Notes: generated by a model from the sequence alone, not told the origin. A stretch of 64,000 nucleotides of DNA from Blastocladiella emersonii ATCC 22665 (GCA_025594325.1 JANHCV010000013.1:434001-498000); one strand, 5' to 3'; shown: positions 20,571 to 29,271, numbered from the stretch's first letter. A program made the numbers and translations.

Positions 20571-22288
20571 CACGCCCATCCAAGGTCAGTGACAATGCCA
20601 CTGCGCTTGGGGACTTCGCGCACTTGCTTGACTGGTCGCTCAGGGAGCTTCTGGTGACGCTTGATCTGGGGTGCTGTCAGGCCACTGCCAGCCGACGTCT
20701 TCTCTGTGAACAGCTTCGCGTCCAGGGGCTTCTTGTAGCCCAGTTGCTTGAGGATCTGTTCGAGTAACATCTCTGTCTTCTTACTACTACCCTCGGAATT
20801 GTTCTTGGGCGCGTCTGCAAGCTGTCGGATGAGCTGCTCCAGGTTGCTGGTGTCCAGGACCTGTGGCTGTGCTGGCGGCTGCATTGTGTCCAGCTTGCTG
20901 CCCAGGTCCTGGAGTGTCTTGTTCACAGCAGCATTGGACTCTGTCTGTCCCTGGATGGCGCTCTGGACACCTGTTGCAAGCTGGCCAATGAGTCCCTGCT
21001 GGTTGGTCAGGGCAGTTGACATGCCGCTTGCAATCTCAGACACCAGTGCACGGTTCCCTGCGTCAATCTGTCGCACAAAGGCGTTGCGCTCTGCACGCAG
21101 TGTGTCCACAATGTTAGCTGCAAGGTTGGCAAAGGTCTCAAGTGCCAGTCCTTGGGCGTTCTTGGACTGCTCAATCAGGGCCATGTACGCCTGGTACTGC
21201 ATGACCTGACTGTTCGCAAACTGGCCAGCAATGACGTCCAGCGCAGCCATCACGCTGGGGTCGCTGTTGTACTGCACCATGATCTGTGTACGCAGGTCAT
21301 TGTTCTGCTGGTAGCAGTTCTGCTCGTACTGTGTGATGTACTGCCGCATGTCGTAGTTCTGCGTGTTGTCCTGCTGGAAGCTGCTGTAGACGTATTGATT
21401 GAACTGCTGAAAGTTCTGGACAATGTCGACCTCCATGTTGTCTGTTGTGGTCAGTGCCTGCTCTGGGTTGTAGACCTGGATGTCCTTGGAGCCTTCAATC
21501 ATCCGAGACTTGTTCATGGTGGGATGTACGTGTGTGTCATTGTACACAGAGCCGCGCTGTGGAAAGTCCTGTCTGTAGCTGGGAGGGACAACAACCAGGT
21601 TGCATGTGCCATCGTCGAGCCGGGGTGGAAGGTCATTGCCGCCGTTGTTGTCATTCTGGATCAAGTAACATCCAGGGATCATGCCAGCGTACTCTGGGAT
21701 GTCCTGGCCAACGTAGTCACCAGCGTCCACAGGGTACTCTTCAGGGACAACTGGGCGGACAGGTACGGGCAAGAGATGGTCAGGCACACGCTGCCCTGCT
21801 GTCTCAAGCATCTCAGCAAGTTTGTCCAAGGTGTCCTGTGGCCTCTGTGAGCCTATGCCAGAGTCTTGTGTGCTTAGGACGTCTGGTGTGTCTGCGCCTG
21901 TGTCAGAGTCTGGCGTGCCTTCCTGTGCAACAGGAACACGTTGGATGCCACTGCTAACGCTTGTGCTTGCTTGCTTGATGGTGTCATAGACGTGCTGCAT
22001 GACGCTCTCTGAGTCTTGCCCCATGATCTCTCCATTGTGTCTCAGGAACAGCATCCCTGATTGCTTGCCCTCAAAGTCGTCTGCATAGCTCTCTGGTGTG
22101 ACAGCGTAGTCAAAGGCAAGGATGTACGGGACCCACACAGTGAGGAACTCCTTGGCTGTGGGGAAAGTGTACGCGCGTTCATCAATGGTGGCCTTGATCC
22201 TCTGGCCAGGCATGCGCTCTGCAGTGATATGACTGTTTGTCTTGGCTGCAACGTCTTCCAGTTGCTTGGTGATGGGTCTTCGTGTCAT
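20570..22288 (-). CDS. Large coiled-coil protein of the element
   Basis: 572 aa from ATG 22,288, set by the promoter motif directly upstream; longer forms would translate the 43-bp repeat. The N-terminal 75 residues look globular. Residues 100-190 are Pro/Asp-rich and probably disordered. Residues 245-470 are Gln/Asn-rich with long helices (LRAERNAFVRQIDAGNRALV) consistent with coiled coil. The C terminus is Lys/Pro-rich. It lies in the morphogenesis cluster, so a structural or scaffolding role is likely, but I recognise no family. Confidence 0.7.
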   Translation of the reverse strand: MTRRPITKQLEDVAAKTNSHITAERMPGQRIKATIDERAYTFPTAKEFLTVWVPYILAFDYAVTPESYADDFEGKQSGMLFLRHNGEIMGQDSESVMQHVYDTIKQASTSVSSGIQRVPVAQEGTPDSDTGADTPDVLSTQDSGIGSQRPQDTLDKLAEMLETAGQRVPDHLLPVPVRPVVPEEYPVDAGDYVGQDIPEYAGMIPGCYLIQNDNNGGNDLPPRLDDGTCNLVVVPPSYRQDFPQRGSVYNDTHVHPTMNKSRMIEGSKDIQVYNPEQALTTTDNMEVDIVQNFQQFNQYVYSSFQQDNTQNYDMRQYITQYEQNCYQQNNDLRTQIMVQYNSDPSVMAALDVIAGQFANSQVMQYQAYMALIEQSKNAQGLALETFANLAANIVDTLRAERNAFVRQIDAGNRALVSEIASGMSTALTNQQGLIGQLATGVQSAIQGQTESNAAVNKTLQDLGSKLDTMQPPAQPQVLDTSNLEQLIRQLADAPKNNSEGSSKKTEMLLEQILKQLGYKKPLDAKLFTEKTSAGSGLTAPQIKRHQKLPERPVKQVREVPKRSGIVTDLGWA

Positions 22289-22319
22289 GGTGGTTACTGT
22301 ATGAAGCGAAAATAAACCC
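22289..22319 (-). promoter_or_regulatory. Viral promoter-like motif before the coiled-coil gene
   Basis: TTTTCGCTTCATACAGTAAC then CACC and the ATG on the minus strand. Confidence 0.65.
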
Positions 22320-22326
22320 TGGGCAA

Positions 22327-22468
22327 GGTACACTTTGCACCTGTCTGTGGTACACTTTGCACCGTCAAGGGTACACTTTGCACCTGTCTGTGGTACACTT
22401 TGTACCGTCAAGGGTACACTTTGCACCTGTCTGTGGTACACTTTGTACCGTCAAGGGTACACTTTGTA
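22327..22468. repeat. 43-bp tandem repeat, about 3.3 copies
   Basis: Alternating 22- and 21-base halves, GGTACACTTTGCACCTGTCTG-T and GGTACACTTTGCACCGTCAAG, separate the coiled-coil gene from the 105-aa gene and form the translated tail of the latter. Confidence 0.85.
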
Positions 22469-22725
22469 CGTTGTGCATTGCGCTTGGCGTTGAGTGCCTT
22501 GTAGATGCGGATCTTGACGCGCTCTGCCCGTGCTGCCTCACTGTCAACGTGGACAAAGCGACTGGCCTTGCAGTCCCTCTTCTGTAGCCACTTGGCCTTG
22601 TCCTTGTCGCTCTTGTTGTACCAGTTGGATGGCACAGGGAACGTCCCTGCAAGGTGTTCACGCCACTCATCAAGGGACATGTCCTGGTACTCTGAGCAAT
22701 TCATTTCTTGCACTAAGTTAAACAT
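22408..22725 (-). CDS. Hypothetical 105-aa protein of the element
   Basis: ATG at 22,725 (MFNLVQEMNCSEYQDMSL) or 22,704 (MNCSEYQ). The body is charged and helical (DEWREHLAGTFPVPSNWYNK, EAARAERVKIRIYKALNAKR). The last 20 or so residues are translated 43-bp repeat, so the original stop may have been lost to repeat expansion. The 22,725 start overlaps, by two bases on the opposite strand, the ATG of the fibre-like gene; the two diverge from the same few bases. An AT-rich GAATATATTC lies just upstream. Function unknown. Confidence 0.5.
   Translation of the reverse strand: MFNLVQEMNCSEYQDMSLDEWREHLAGTFPVPSNWYNKSDKDKAKWLQKRDCKASRFVHVDSEAARAERVKIRIYKALNAKRNAQRTKCTLDGTKCTTDRCKVYP
22700..22723 (+). 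promoter_or_regulatory. Viral promoter-like motif before the fibre-like gene
   Basis: TTTCTTGCACTAAGTTAAAC directly followed by the ATG on the plus strand. It is the plus-strand example of the motif, which argues against a simple strand-composition artefact. Confidence 0.6.
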
Positions 22726-24580
22726 GGTCAAGAATATATTCAACGTGTCTACCAACGTGTCACCAACAGTGTCGGCCACAGGTGTCTCAGACGTGTCCAA
22801 GGCATATGTTGATGCTGCCATCAGTGCTGTCTATGCCACAGTTGGTGCACCTGTCGCTGGGCCTGGACTCAGCGTGTCAGGGACAACTGTCTCTGCCAAG
22901 GTCAATGACCAGACACTGGGTGTTGGTCCAAGCGGTCTCTATGTCAAGTCAATCAGTACGGCCCAGCTCCTGCCAGCCAGCGTCACAGCAGACAAGCTTG
23001 TGAGTGTCACAGCTGCACAGGTCACAGGTAAGCTTGTTGATGCACAGCTGGACACTGTGTCAGCATCCAAGGTCACTGGTGTGCTCAGTGCGTCCAGCCT
23101 TCCTGTGCTTGGGACAGCGTCCATTGCAGATGGCTCTGTGACAGACGCCAAGGTTGCCTCAGTGTCTGGGTCCAAGCTGGTTCCAGGAAGTGTCTCAACA
23201 CCTGCTCTTGCAGACGCCTCAGTGACAGACGCCAAGGTTGCGTCTGTGTCCGGGTCCAAGCTGGTTCCAGGGACTGTCAGCACAGCAGCACTTGCAGACA
23301 CCGCAATAACAGATGTCAAGGTTGCCTCAGTGTCTGGGTCCAAGCTGGTTCCAGGGACTGTCAGCACAGCTGCCCTTGCAGACGCTGCTGTCACCAACGC
23401 CAAGCTGGCCACTGGTATAGACGGTGCAAAGCTCAACGTGTCATCTGTGGGAACAGCACACCTTGCAGCAGGGTCAGTCACCAATGCCAAGGTCACAGAT
23501 GTGTCTGCCACCAGGCTGACAGGGACGCTTGATCCTGCACGCATTGCAGACAGTTCACTGACCAATGCCAAGCTGGCCACTGGGATAGACGCTGCCAAGT
23601 TGTCTGGGACCATTGACCTTGCACGACTGCCTGACGTGTCCAGCAAGGTGTCAAGTGTCAACGGAGCCATTGTCACTGGGACGCTCCCCCAGTCCACCCT
23701 TGGACTTGGCAGTGTCTTTACCTTTGCCAGTACTGTGGACAGCACATCAACGTCCACTGGGGCAGTCACTGTGGCAGGTGGCCTTGGTGTGGGCAAGCAG
23801 CTCACTGTGCCAAACGTCCTTGTCCGGAACACAGTCAGTGCAAATGTGGTCTTTGACTCTGCTGCCAACACACTCACATACATTGACTTCAAGCAAGCAG
23901 GTGTCCTGAAGAGCAACCTGGCATGCACTGCACTGGGCACCATTGAGATTGCTTCAGCAACCAATGGTGGTGTGTCCTTGGCTGCAGGTGGCGGCAACGT
24001 GGTTGTGGGCTCGGCGACGCTTGGCACAGAAAAGCTCCGTGTCAATGGCACTGGTCGCTTCACAGGGCAGCTCACCCTTGACCTCGCTCCAGTGGCAGGC
24101 ACTGACGCAGCAAACAAGGCGTACGTTGACTCGCGGTCTGGCATGACCCGGTACGTCGCTCAGGCTGAGCACCGCTCTACAAACGGAGTGACCACAGGTG
24201 GCAAGATCATTGGCAGCACAGCATCGACGGGCCCGGCCACCTTTGCGTTCCAGTCCACGGCAGGCGCGTTCACGTCTGTGATCAATGGATGTGTCAAACC
24301 CCCTGTCAGTGGCTACTACCTCGTCCATGCAAAGGGCTATTACGCAAACGGCACGCTCCCTGGAGCCCACACTGTGAACTTTGCGCTGTACAATATGACG
24401 GACATGATTGCAGTGTCACTTGTCACCGGGTGCCGCGCTGAAGGCAACGTCCAGTTCCTTCAGTTCTTGAGCATTGAGTACCTTGACGCGGCCAAGAGCT
24501 ACTCTTTCATCTGGATCCCGTCGGTCGCAGTTGCCAACAACTGCCAGGTCATCATTCAAAGCCACTGGACCCTGCTCTAA
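22724..24580 (+). CDS. Fibre-like spike protein with repeat shaft and C1q/TNF-like head
   Basis: 618 aa, start fixed by the promoter motif ending at the ATG. An N-terminal tail (MVKNIFNVST) and a YVDAAISAVYATVGAP segment, typical of phage and viral tail-fibre trimers, are followed by a shaft of about a dozen degenerate repeats of the type ADASVTDAKVASVSGSKLVP, residues about 115-320. A second AYVD motif (about residue 467) precedes the C-terminal 140 residues, whose pattern (KPPVSGYYLVHAKGYYANG, TVNFALYN, FLSIEYLDAAKSYSF) fits a C1q/TNF-type jelly-roll head. By analogy with adenovirus fibre it may bind the host surface; that is inference. Its gene converges on the integrase, with the stop codons overlapping by four bases. 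Confidence 0.78.
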   Translation: MVKNIFNVSTNVSPTVSATGVSDVSKAYVDAAISAVYATVGAPVAGPGLSVSGTTVSAKVNDQTLGVGPSGLYVKSISTAQLLPASVTADKLVSVTAAQVTGKLVDAQLDTVSASKVTGVLSASSLPVLGTASIADGSVTDAKVASVSGSKLVPGSVSTPALADASVTDAKVASVSGSKLVPGTVSTAALADTAITDVKVASVSGSKLVPGTVSTAALADAAVTNAKLATGIDGAKLNVSSVGTAHLAAGSVTNAKVTDVSATRLTGTLDPARIADSSLTNAKLATGIDAAKLSGTIDLARLPDVSSKVSSVNGAIVTGTLPQSTLGLGSVFTFASTVDSTSTSTGAVTVAGGLGVGKQLTVPNVLVRNTVSANVVFDSAANTLTYIDFKQAGVLKSNLACTALGTIEIASATNGGVSLAAGGGNVVVGSATLGTEKLRVNGTGRFTGQLTLDLAPVAGTDAANKAYVDSRSGMTRYVAQAEHRSTNGVTTGGKIIGSTASTGPATFAFQSTAGAFTSVINGCVKPPVSGYYLVHAKGYYANGTLPGAHTVNFALYNMTDMIAVSLVTGCRAEGNVQFLQFLSIEYLDAAKSYSFIWIPSVAVANNCQVIIQSHWTLL

Positions 24581-25689
24581 AGCCCGCGGTCCCACTTTTC
24601 TTGGACTCGGACTGGGACGCGCCTGACCTGGGTCGAGGGCTCCCTTGGCATGACCGGGGTGCGCGCAGCAGGGAGCCTTGGGAGACTTGGACCTACGCGC
24701 TGCCTTGTTGGCGGGTCCTGGGTCGCTGTGACTGGCTGGACGTCGCTGCGTGGATAGAAGCCCTTCAAGTCACCAACCTTGTACAATGGGTTGCTCACAC
24801 TAGAGCCCTTGCGGACAGCTGTGACTTGGTGCACTGTGGACGTCCATACTGGCTTTCCCTTTGCTTCCATGGCTGTCTTGTACGGCTCACGGACACGTAC
24901 CTGTGTTCCAACTTTGAGCAGCGCACTGAGTGGGTCACCCTCTGGCTTGCCCTTGGCAGCACGGATGGCCTTGAGTGTGTCCTTGGCAGCGTCTTGCGGC
25001 ATGTCATGGAAGTCATTGGGCGCCTTGCCTGTAGCTCTGGACTTGCTGCTGTTGATCACGGACTCTATGGTCTCAAGGTGCTTTGGCCAGTTGTTGTTGC
25101 CTTCAATGGACAGCCACGGTGTCAGCATCCTGCAAATGGTCCCGTTCATACGCTCAACTACTCCCTGACTGTATGGCACACCTGCCTTGCCTTTGATGTG
25201 CTTTGCGCCTGTCCCCGCTTCAATGCCATTGAACTCTGTGCCATTGTCTGTCTGGATGGTTGCTGGTGTCAGGTTGTGCTTGGAGACAACGTCGTCCCAT
25301 GCCTGCCGTGTCAGGTCCTTGGTCTTGACTGGACGCAGGAACACGCGTCGAGTTGCCAAGTCTACACAGGTAAGAATGTACCTGAACCCGTTGAAGGTAC
25401 CTTTCTTGCCCATGTCTATGAGGTCCAGCTGCCAGTTGCAGCCAGGACTGGTGGACACAATGCTTTGGATGTTGCGCCGCTTCTGTGGTGCACACTTGTA
25501 CTGCTGCCACACAGACTGCTCATTGAGCCACCTCTCCAGCTGTGCGCGGTACACGTGGTCACCAGTGTTCTCTCTGGACACAATGTCAAAGAGCCAACAG
25601 ATACCAACACCAACATTGCCGCGCTTGTAGTACAAGTCTGTCAGGAACGCTTGCTGTGCGTCTGTGAGTGGTGCTTTGTGTGGATACAT
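24577..25689 (-). CDS. Retroviral-type DDE integrase (rve fold)
   Basis: 370 aa from ATG 25,689. Catalytic triad: Asp89 in WQLDLIDM, Asp148 in TIQTDNGTEF and Glu179 in SQGVVERMNGT, with the usual FRYILTCVDLATRRVF strands between the first two. The C-terminal part (VRVREPYKTAMEAK, PLYKVGDLKGFYPRSDVQPV) resembles the SH3/chromo-like DNA-binding domain of Polinton integrases, followed by a Pro/Arg tail. It would cut and join the TIR ends, and the 5-bp agctg duplication fits this enzyme class. A partial promoter match (TTTTGTTGCCGTAATGTA) overlaps the start. No HHCC zinc motif is seen at the N terminus. Frame intact. Confidence 0.92.
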   Translation of the reverse strand: MYPHKAPLTDAQQAFLTDLYYKRGNVGVGICWLFDIVSRENTGDHVYRAQLERWLNEQSVWQQYKCAPQKRRNIQSIVSTSPGCNWQLDLIDMGKKGTFNGFRYILTCVDLATRRVFLRPVKTKDLTRQAWDDVVSKHNLTPATIQTDNGTEFNGIEAGTGAKHIKGKAGVPYSQGVVERMNGTICRMLTPWLSIEGNNNWPKHLETIESVINSSKSRATGKAPNDFHDMPQDAAKDTLKAIRAAKGKPEGDPLSALLKVGTQVRVREPYKTAMEAKGKPVWTSTVHQVTAVRKGSSVSNPLYKVGDLKGFYPRSDVQPVTATQDPPTRQRVGPSLPRLPAARTPVMPREPSTQVRRVPVRVQEKWDRGL

Positions 25690-25712
25690 TACATTACGGC
25701 AACAAAACAAGG

Positions 25713-26654
25713 TCAGACAAGGTAGTGGGCCACGGCGACAGGTACGCTGTGACCCATCTCAGCAGCACGCTTGGCCACGGCCTCATACGCGTCCTTGTTC
25801 TCACTGGTGCTGATGCGGCGGATCTGCTGGACACCGCACCCCTTGAAGCCAACGTCCTGTGCTGCCAGCGCAATGGTCTTGGACCAGTCTTTGCGGACCT
25901 TGGCGTTGACCTGAGCATCACAGACGTTGTCCAGGCTGTGGTTGTAGAAGACCAGGTCATGGCCATCAGCAAGACGCTTGGCAATGATGCGCTCAAGGGC
26001 TGCAGCAACCTTGGGGTCAGCAATGACATGCGAGAACCCGTAGCCACGGCCATCTGTCTTGACGCACACAGGGCCGGCCAGCGTCTTGGTCTCGGGGTTG
26101 TAGCTTGGGTACTTGTCACTGGGCTTGGTGGTCAGGAACGCAAGGTCACTGCGGGTTGCACAGACGACTTGGAGGTACAGACGCAGAGCACGCATTGTGC
26201 CAGACACCTGGTATGTGTCCCAGTTCTCAGCAGCAACAACAGCAGCCAGCAAGTCTTCACGGCTTGGGAGTGCACCAGTCTCCACAGCCTTGCGCGCGTC
26301 AAGGTGAGCTTCAGCGTCCTGCTTCTTGGCCTGCGTGTACTGTGCAGCAAGGTTGTTGTTGCCATTCCACTTGCAGTACTTGGCCAGCGCCTTGAGCGTC
26401 TCAACCTGCAGACCCTGTGCCTTGTCTGTGCCCTTGGTTGCACGGTACGTCTCCACAGCCTTTGTCATACTGTTGACGTCCTCAATGGCCAGCCCCGACT
26501 TGCAGAACGCAGTCAGCACGCAACACAGCTTGGACTGGTCATCGGCACTGAGCTGGGACACTTGGCCGTACTTGTTCACCACAGGCTCACTGGCACACGC
26601 CTTGATGGATTCCTCGGTCATCTGCGCGTACTTGACCTGGGGATCAGTGTCCAT
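25713..26654 (-). CDS. Tyrosine recombinase, possibly 5'-truncated by an insertion
   Basis: 313 aa from ATG 26,654. Residues visible: box-I Arg168 (CATRSDLAFL), Gln277-x-x-Arg280 (QQIRRIS) in the box-II position, Gly301-His302 (EMGHSV) and the C-terminal nucleophile candidate Tyr311 (AHYLV). Residues 30-130 look like a helical core-binding domain. Tyrosine recombinases replace or accompany DDE integrases in some Polinton-like viruses. The frame stays open upstream of the ATG to 26,714 (SRDCNHSSDDTP), where it meets a 13-bp repeat that also ends a fragment at 28,934-29,182; the original start may be there. It could resolve replication intermediates or act in integration. Confidence 0.8.
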   Translation of the reverse strand: MDTDPQVKYAQMTEESIKACASEPVVNKYGQVSQLSADDQSKLCCVLTAFCKSGLAIEDVNSMTKAVETYRATKGTDKAQGLQVETLKALAKYCKWNGNNNLAAQYTQAKKQDAEAHLDARKAVETGALPSREDLLAAVVAAENWDTYQVSGTMRALRLYLQVVCATRSDLAFLTTKPSDKYPSYNPETKTLAGPVCVKTDGRGYGFSHVIADPKVAAALERIIAKRLADGHDLVFYNHSLDNVCDAQVNAKVRKDWSKTIALAAQDVGFKGCGVQQIRRISTSENKDAYEAVAKRAAEMGHSVPVAVAHYLV

Positions 26655-26700
26655 GGGCTCGCCAGACTCGTTGGCGGGGGTGTCATCGGAACTGTGATTG

Positions 26701-26713
26701 CAGTCACGTGACA
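26701..26713. repeat. 13-bp direct repeat, left copy
   Basis: cagtcacgtgaca here and at 28,941-28,953 brackets the 2.2-kb stretch that looks unlike the rest of the element. In both places the minus strand reads SRDC in the same frame. May be an insertion duplication or chance recurrence of a CACGTGAC-type host motif. Confidence 0.5.
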
Positions 26714-26959
26714 CTGCAGCCAGCGCGGCGAGGCTGGTCTCGATTTGCCGTCACACAGCCTTTGGCTGGCACCGGCGCAGGGCTTTGCCCTCTCGCCCTT
26801 GCCCAGACTTGCGCCGCGCACGCTCTCGCACTCCCTGACCAAATCGTGCAACTCGCCCGCCTCCCAGCATGCATGCGGACGCTTGCCGACCCTGCGCTCC
26901 GGGCACGGTGATGTTCAGGTTGCGCATGATGGCGAGGTCGATGAAAAATTTTTTTTTAA

Positions 26960-27855
26960 GGCGGCCAGCGTCGCTTCGTCGAGTTGATTATCAGCGCCGC
27001 TTTGTTGGGTTGAAGTTCAACGTCGCCTTGTTGTGTTGATGACCAGCGTCGATTGATGACCAGCGTCGACTTGTCGGGTCAATGATCAGCGCCGCCTTGT
27101 TGGGTTGACAATGAGCATCGCCTTGTTGCGTTGATGTCCAGCGTTGCCTTGTTCAGTTGGAGTTCAGCGTCGTCTTGTTGCGTTGAAGTTCAGCGTCGCC
27201 TTGTTGCATCAAAGCTCAGCGTCACCTCGTTGCGTTGACGACCAGCGTTGTTGCATTGACAACCAGCGTCACCTCGTTGCATTGTGATCAGCGTCGCCTT
27301 GTTGGGTCGTGATCAACGTCGCCTTGTTGCATTAATGATCAGCGTCAGCTCGTTGTGTCAATGACTAGCGTCGCCTTGTTGCGTTGATGGCGAGCGTCGC
27401 CTTGTTGCGTCAATGACCAGCGTCGCCTTGTTGCGTTGATGACCAGCGTCGCCTTGTTGCGTCAATGACCAGCGTCACCTTGTTGCGTCGATGACCAGCG
27501 TCACCTCGTTGTGTCAATGACAAGCGCTGCTTTGGTGAGTTGTTGGTCAGCGTCGCCTCGTTGAGTTCAAGTCCAACGCGTCTTTGTTGAGTTCGTGATC
27601 AGCAGCGCCTCGTTGCGTCAATGACCAGCGTCGCCTCATTGCGTTGCGTTGATGATCAGCGTTGCCTTATTGGGTTGACAATCAGCGCTGCGTTGTGTCT
27701 ACGACCAGCGTCACCTTGTTGAGTTTGTAATCAGCGTCGCCTTGTTGAGTTCGTAATCAGCGTCGCCTTGTTGCGTTCATGATCAGCGTTGCCTCGTTGC
27801 TTTCATGATCAGCGTTGCCTCGTTGCATTGATTGCCAGCGTCGCCTCGTTCCATT
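26960..27855. repeat. Degenerate 26-bp minisatellite, about 30 copies
   Basis: Units such as GACCAGCGTCGCCTTGTTGC plus GTTGAT repeat for about 900 bases with frequent substitutions and small length changes. The unit is not a multiple of three and frames are broken, so it is not coding. It sits between the recombinase and a SANT-like gene remnant inside the suspected nested insertion. Flanking bases (26,740-26,950 and 27,860-28,290) hold no recognised gene. Confidence 0.85.
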
Positions 27856-28297
27856 GCTGAGCGACGCCGCGCCACGCAACACTGATTGAAGAAGAGATGA
27901 TGATCGAGTGCTGCGCTTGAGAGTCGACAAACAAACGAGTTGAGTTAGCTCAGACTACGCTGAATTCGTCATAGCAAAACTATTGCGTTCCTGTCAAGAT
28001 TCTGCCCCAACATATGGTTGCTCATCTCTATTGCGACACGATCAAGGCAAGGATCAGGGGCTGCGACTCAACTCAGCCGCGCTGCTGCTGCTGTTGCCGC
28101 ATAACATGCTGCGCAGAGCGACAGTGACAAGGTAACACGTAAGGTGAACCGCCAACTTGGCGCGGATGCGGCTAAAGTCGCACAGCAACCAAGAAACGTC
28201 ATTGACACATGAAGAAGCAACAACAGAGTACATATTTGTTGCGGGTTGACTTTGATTCAGCGAGGGCGCGCGAGGGAGAAAGGGCGAGGGGACGCGT

Positions 28298-28842
28298 TCA
28301 GCCACTCACGTGACATGATGAGGCAAGCCCAAATGTGACAATCAACGCCAGACCCGGTGGCGGAGCAGGTGGTGGAGGCACGGTTGCAGATGCGGTAGGC
28401 GGAGGTGCAGGACCAGAAGGCGAAAGCGACCTGGGTGCGACTGTTGAGGACAAGGTGTTTGAAGTAAGTGCAGCGCTTACGTGCGCGTTGAACGGCGGCA
28501 CGCGTGTTGAAAGTTCAGCGCGGTCGTTGGATCGTTGTTGATGAGGGCGAGGCGGAGAGCTGAGAGAGAGGACGGGTCGCGCAGATCTGCGGCGGACAGC
28601 GACAGCGACGTGAGCAGTCCATGGTATGCATCAATCAGCTCATGGAGCTTCTTGCCGACAGGTTCAGGGGCGCGTGTATGAGCAGAATGCTGAGCGAGCC
28701 ATGCGGCAGCGTGTCAAGCGGCAGCAGCGCGGTGGCCGTGCGACGCGAAGGTGGCGTAGTTGCTCGAGTCGGGGCAAAGCCAGTCGACAAGGCGGTCACA
28801 CTCCTCCGCGGTCCACCTTGGCCGACTCTCGTGTTGCGGCAT
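28298..28842 (-). pseudogene. SANT/Myb-like DNA-binding protein remnant
   Basis: From ATG 28,842 the minus strand reads RPRWTAEECDRLVDWLCPDS with later KKLHELIDAYHGLLTSL, a pattern seen in Myb/SANT-like proteins common in fungal genomes and their transposons. The frame is cut by an in-frame TGA at 28,714-28,716, plausibly an Arg CGA changed to TGA. A GTAAG donor at about 28,480 and a CAG acceptor about 45 bases on would join to a Pro-rich exon. It looks like a host or transposon gene carried into the viral element. Confidence 0.55.
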
Positions 28843-28933
28843 GTTACAGCCGCTCAAGTTTTCGTTTCGTGGAGGAGAAGTGGAGTGCGCAACGTCGCCT
28901 GAGCCAAAGTCGCGAGCAAGCCGCAAAACGCGT

Positions 28934-29182
28934 TCAGCCACAGTCACGTGACATGTATGACGTGATGAAACCAAGTGAAATCCGCCAAAAGCACGTGACA
29001 CAGACCGAGACTTTCGAAGGGGCCACCCAATATTTCAGGGCAAAGCCCTGCACTCCCTTGAACCGCTCATCAAAGGACGCCAGCAGCGGCTTGATACCAT
29101 CGAGCACTTGGTGCACTACGTTGGCGGTAACGTGCTGAGCAACAACCTTGGGCACCTGGGACACGAGCGCTTCGAGAGACAT
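28934..29182 (-). pseudogene. Viral gene 5' fragment, possibly the start of the recombinase gene
   Basis: ATG at 29,182 (MSLEALVSQVPKVVAQHVTA) follows a good promoter-like motif. The first 45 residues are a plausible helical protein; the end is less protein-like and closes at the 13-bp repeat with MSRDC before TGA. The tyrosine recombinase frame opens with SRDC at the other copy of that repeat. Removing the intervening 2,240 bases would fuse the two in frame. I infer, without proof, that this is the displaced N terminus. Confidence 0.45.
28941..28953. repeat. 13-bp direct repeat, right copy
   Basis: Second copy of cagtcacgtgaca. A near-copy of its context, CGTTCAGCCACTCACGTGAC, is also present at about 28,294-28,317, so the motif may belong to a host repeat family. 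Confidence 0.5.
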
Positions 29183-29207
29183 CTTACCGTAGCCCCAGAA
29201 AAGAAGG
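29183..29207 (-). promoter_or_regulatory. Viral promoter-like motif before the 28,934-29,182 fragment
   Basis: TTTTCTGGGGCTACGGTAAG directly followed by the ATG on the minus strand; closest to the copy before the ATPase gene. Confidence 0.6.
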
Positions 29208-29271
29208 CGTCACTGACTCAAGTGCGTTTGGCGGTATCGTTAAATATATTGTGCGTCAATGGTAGGACACC

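Noticed and set aside
22505-22723. Longer start for the fibre-like gene
   Set aside because: The 73-codon upstream extension is antisense to the 105-aa gene and lies before the promoter motif that abuts the ATG at 22,724.
26720-26910. Host gene fragment beside the recombinase
   Set aside because: A short open plus-strand stretch reads ALPDQIVQLARLPACMRTLA, faintly F-box-like, but it is too short and lacks other support.
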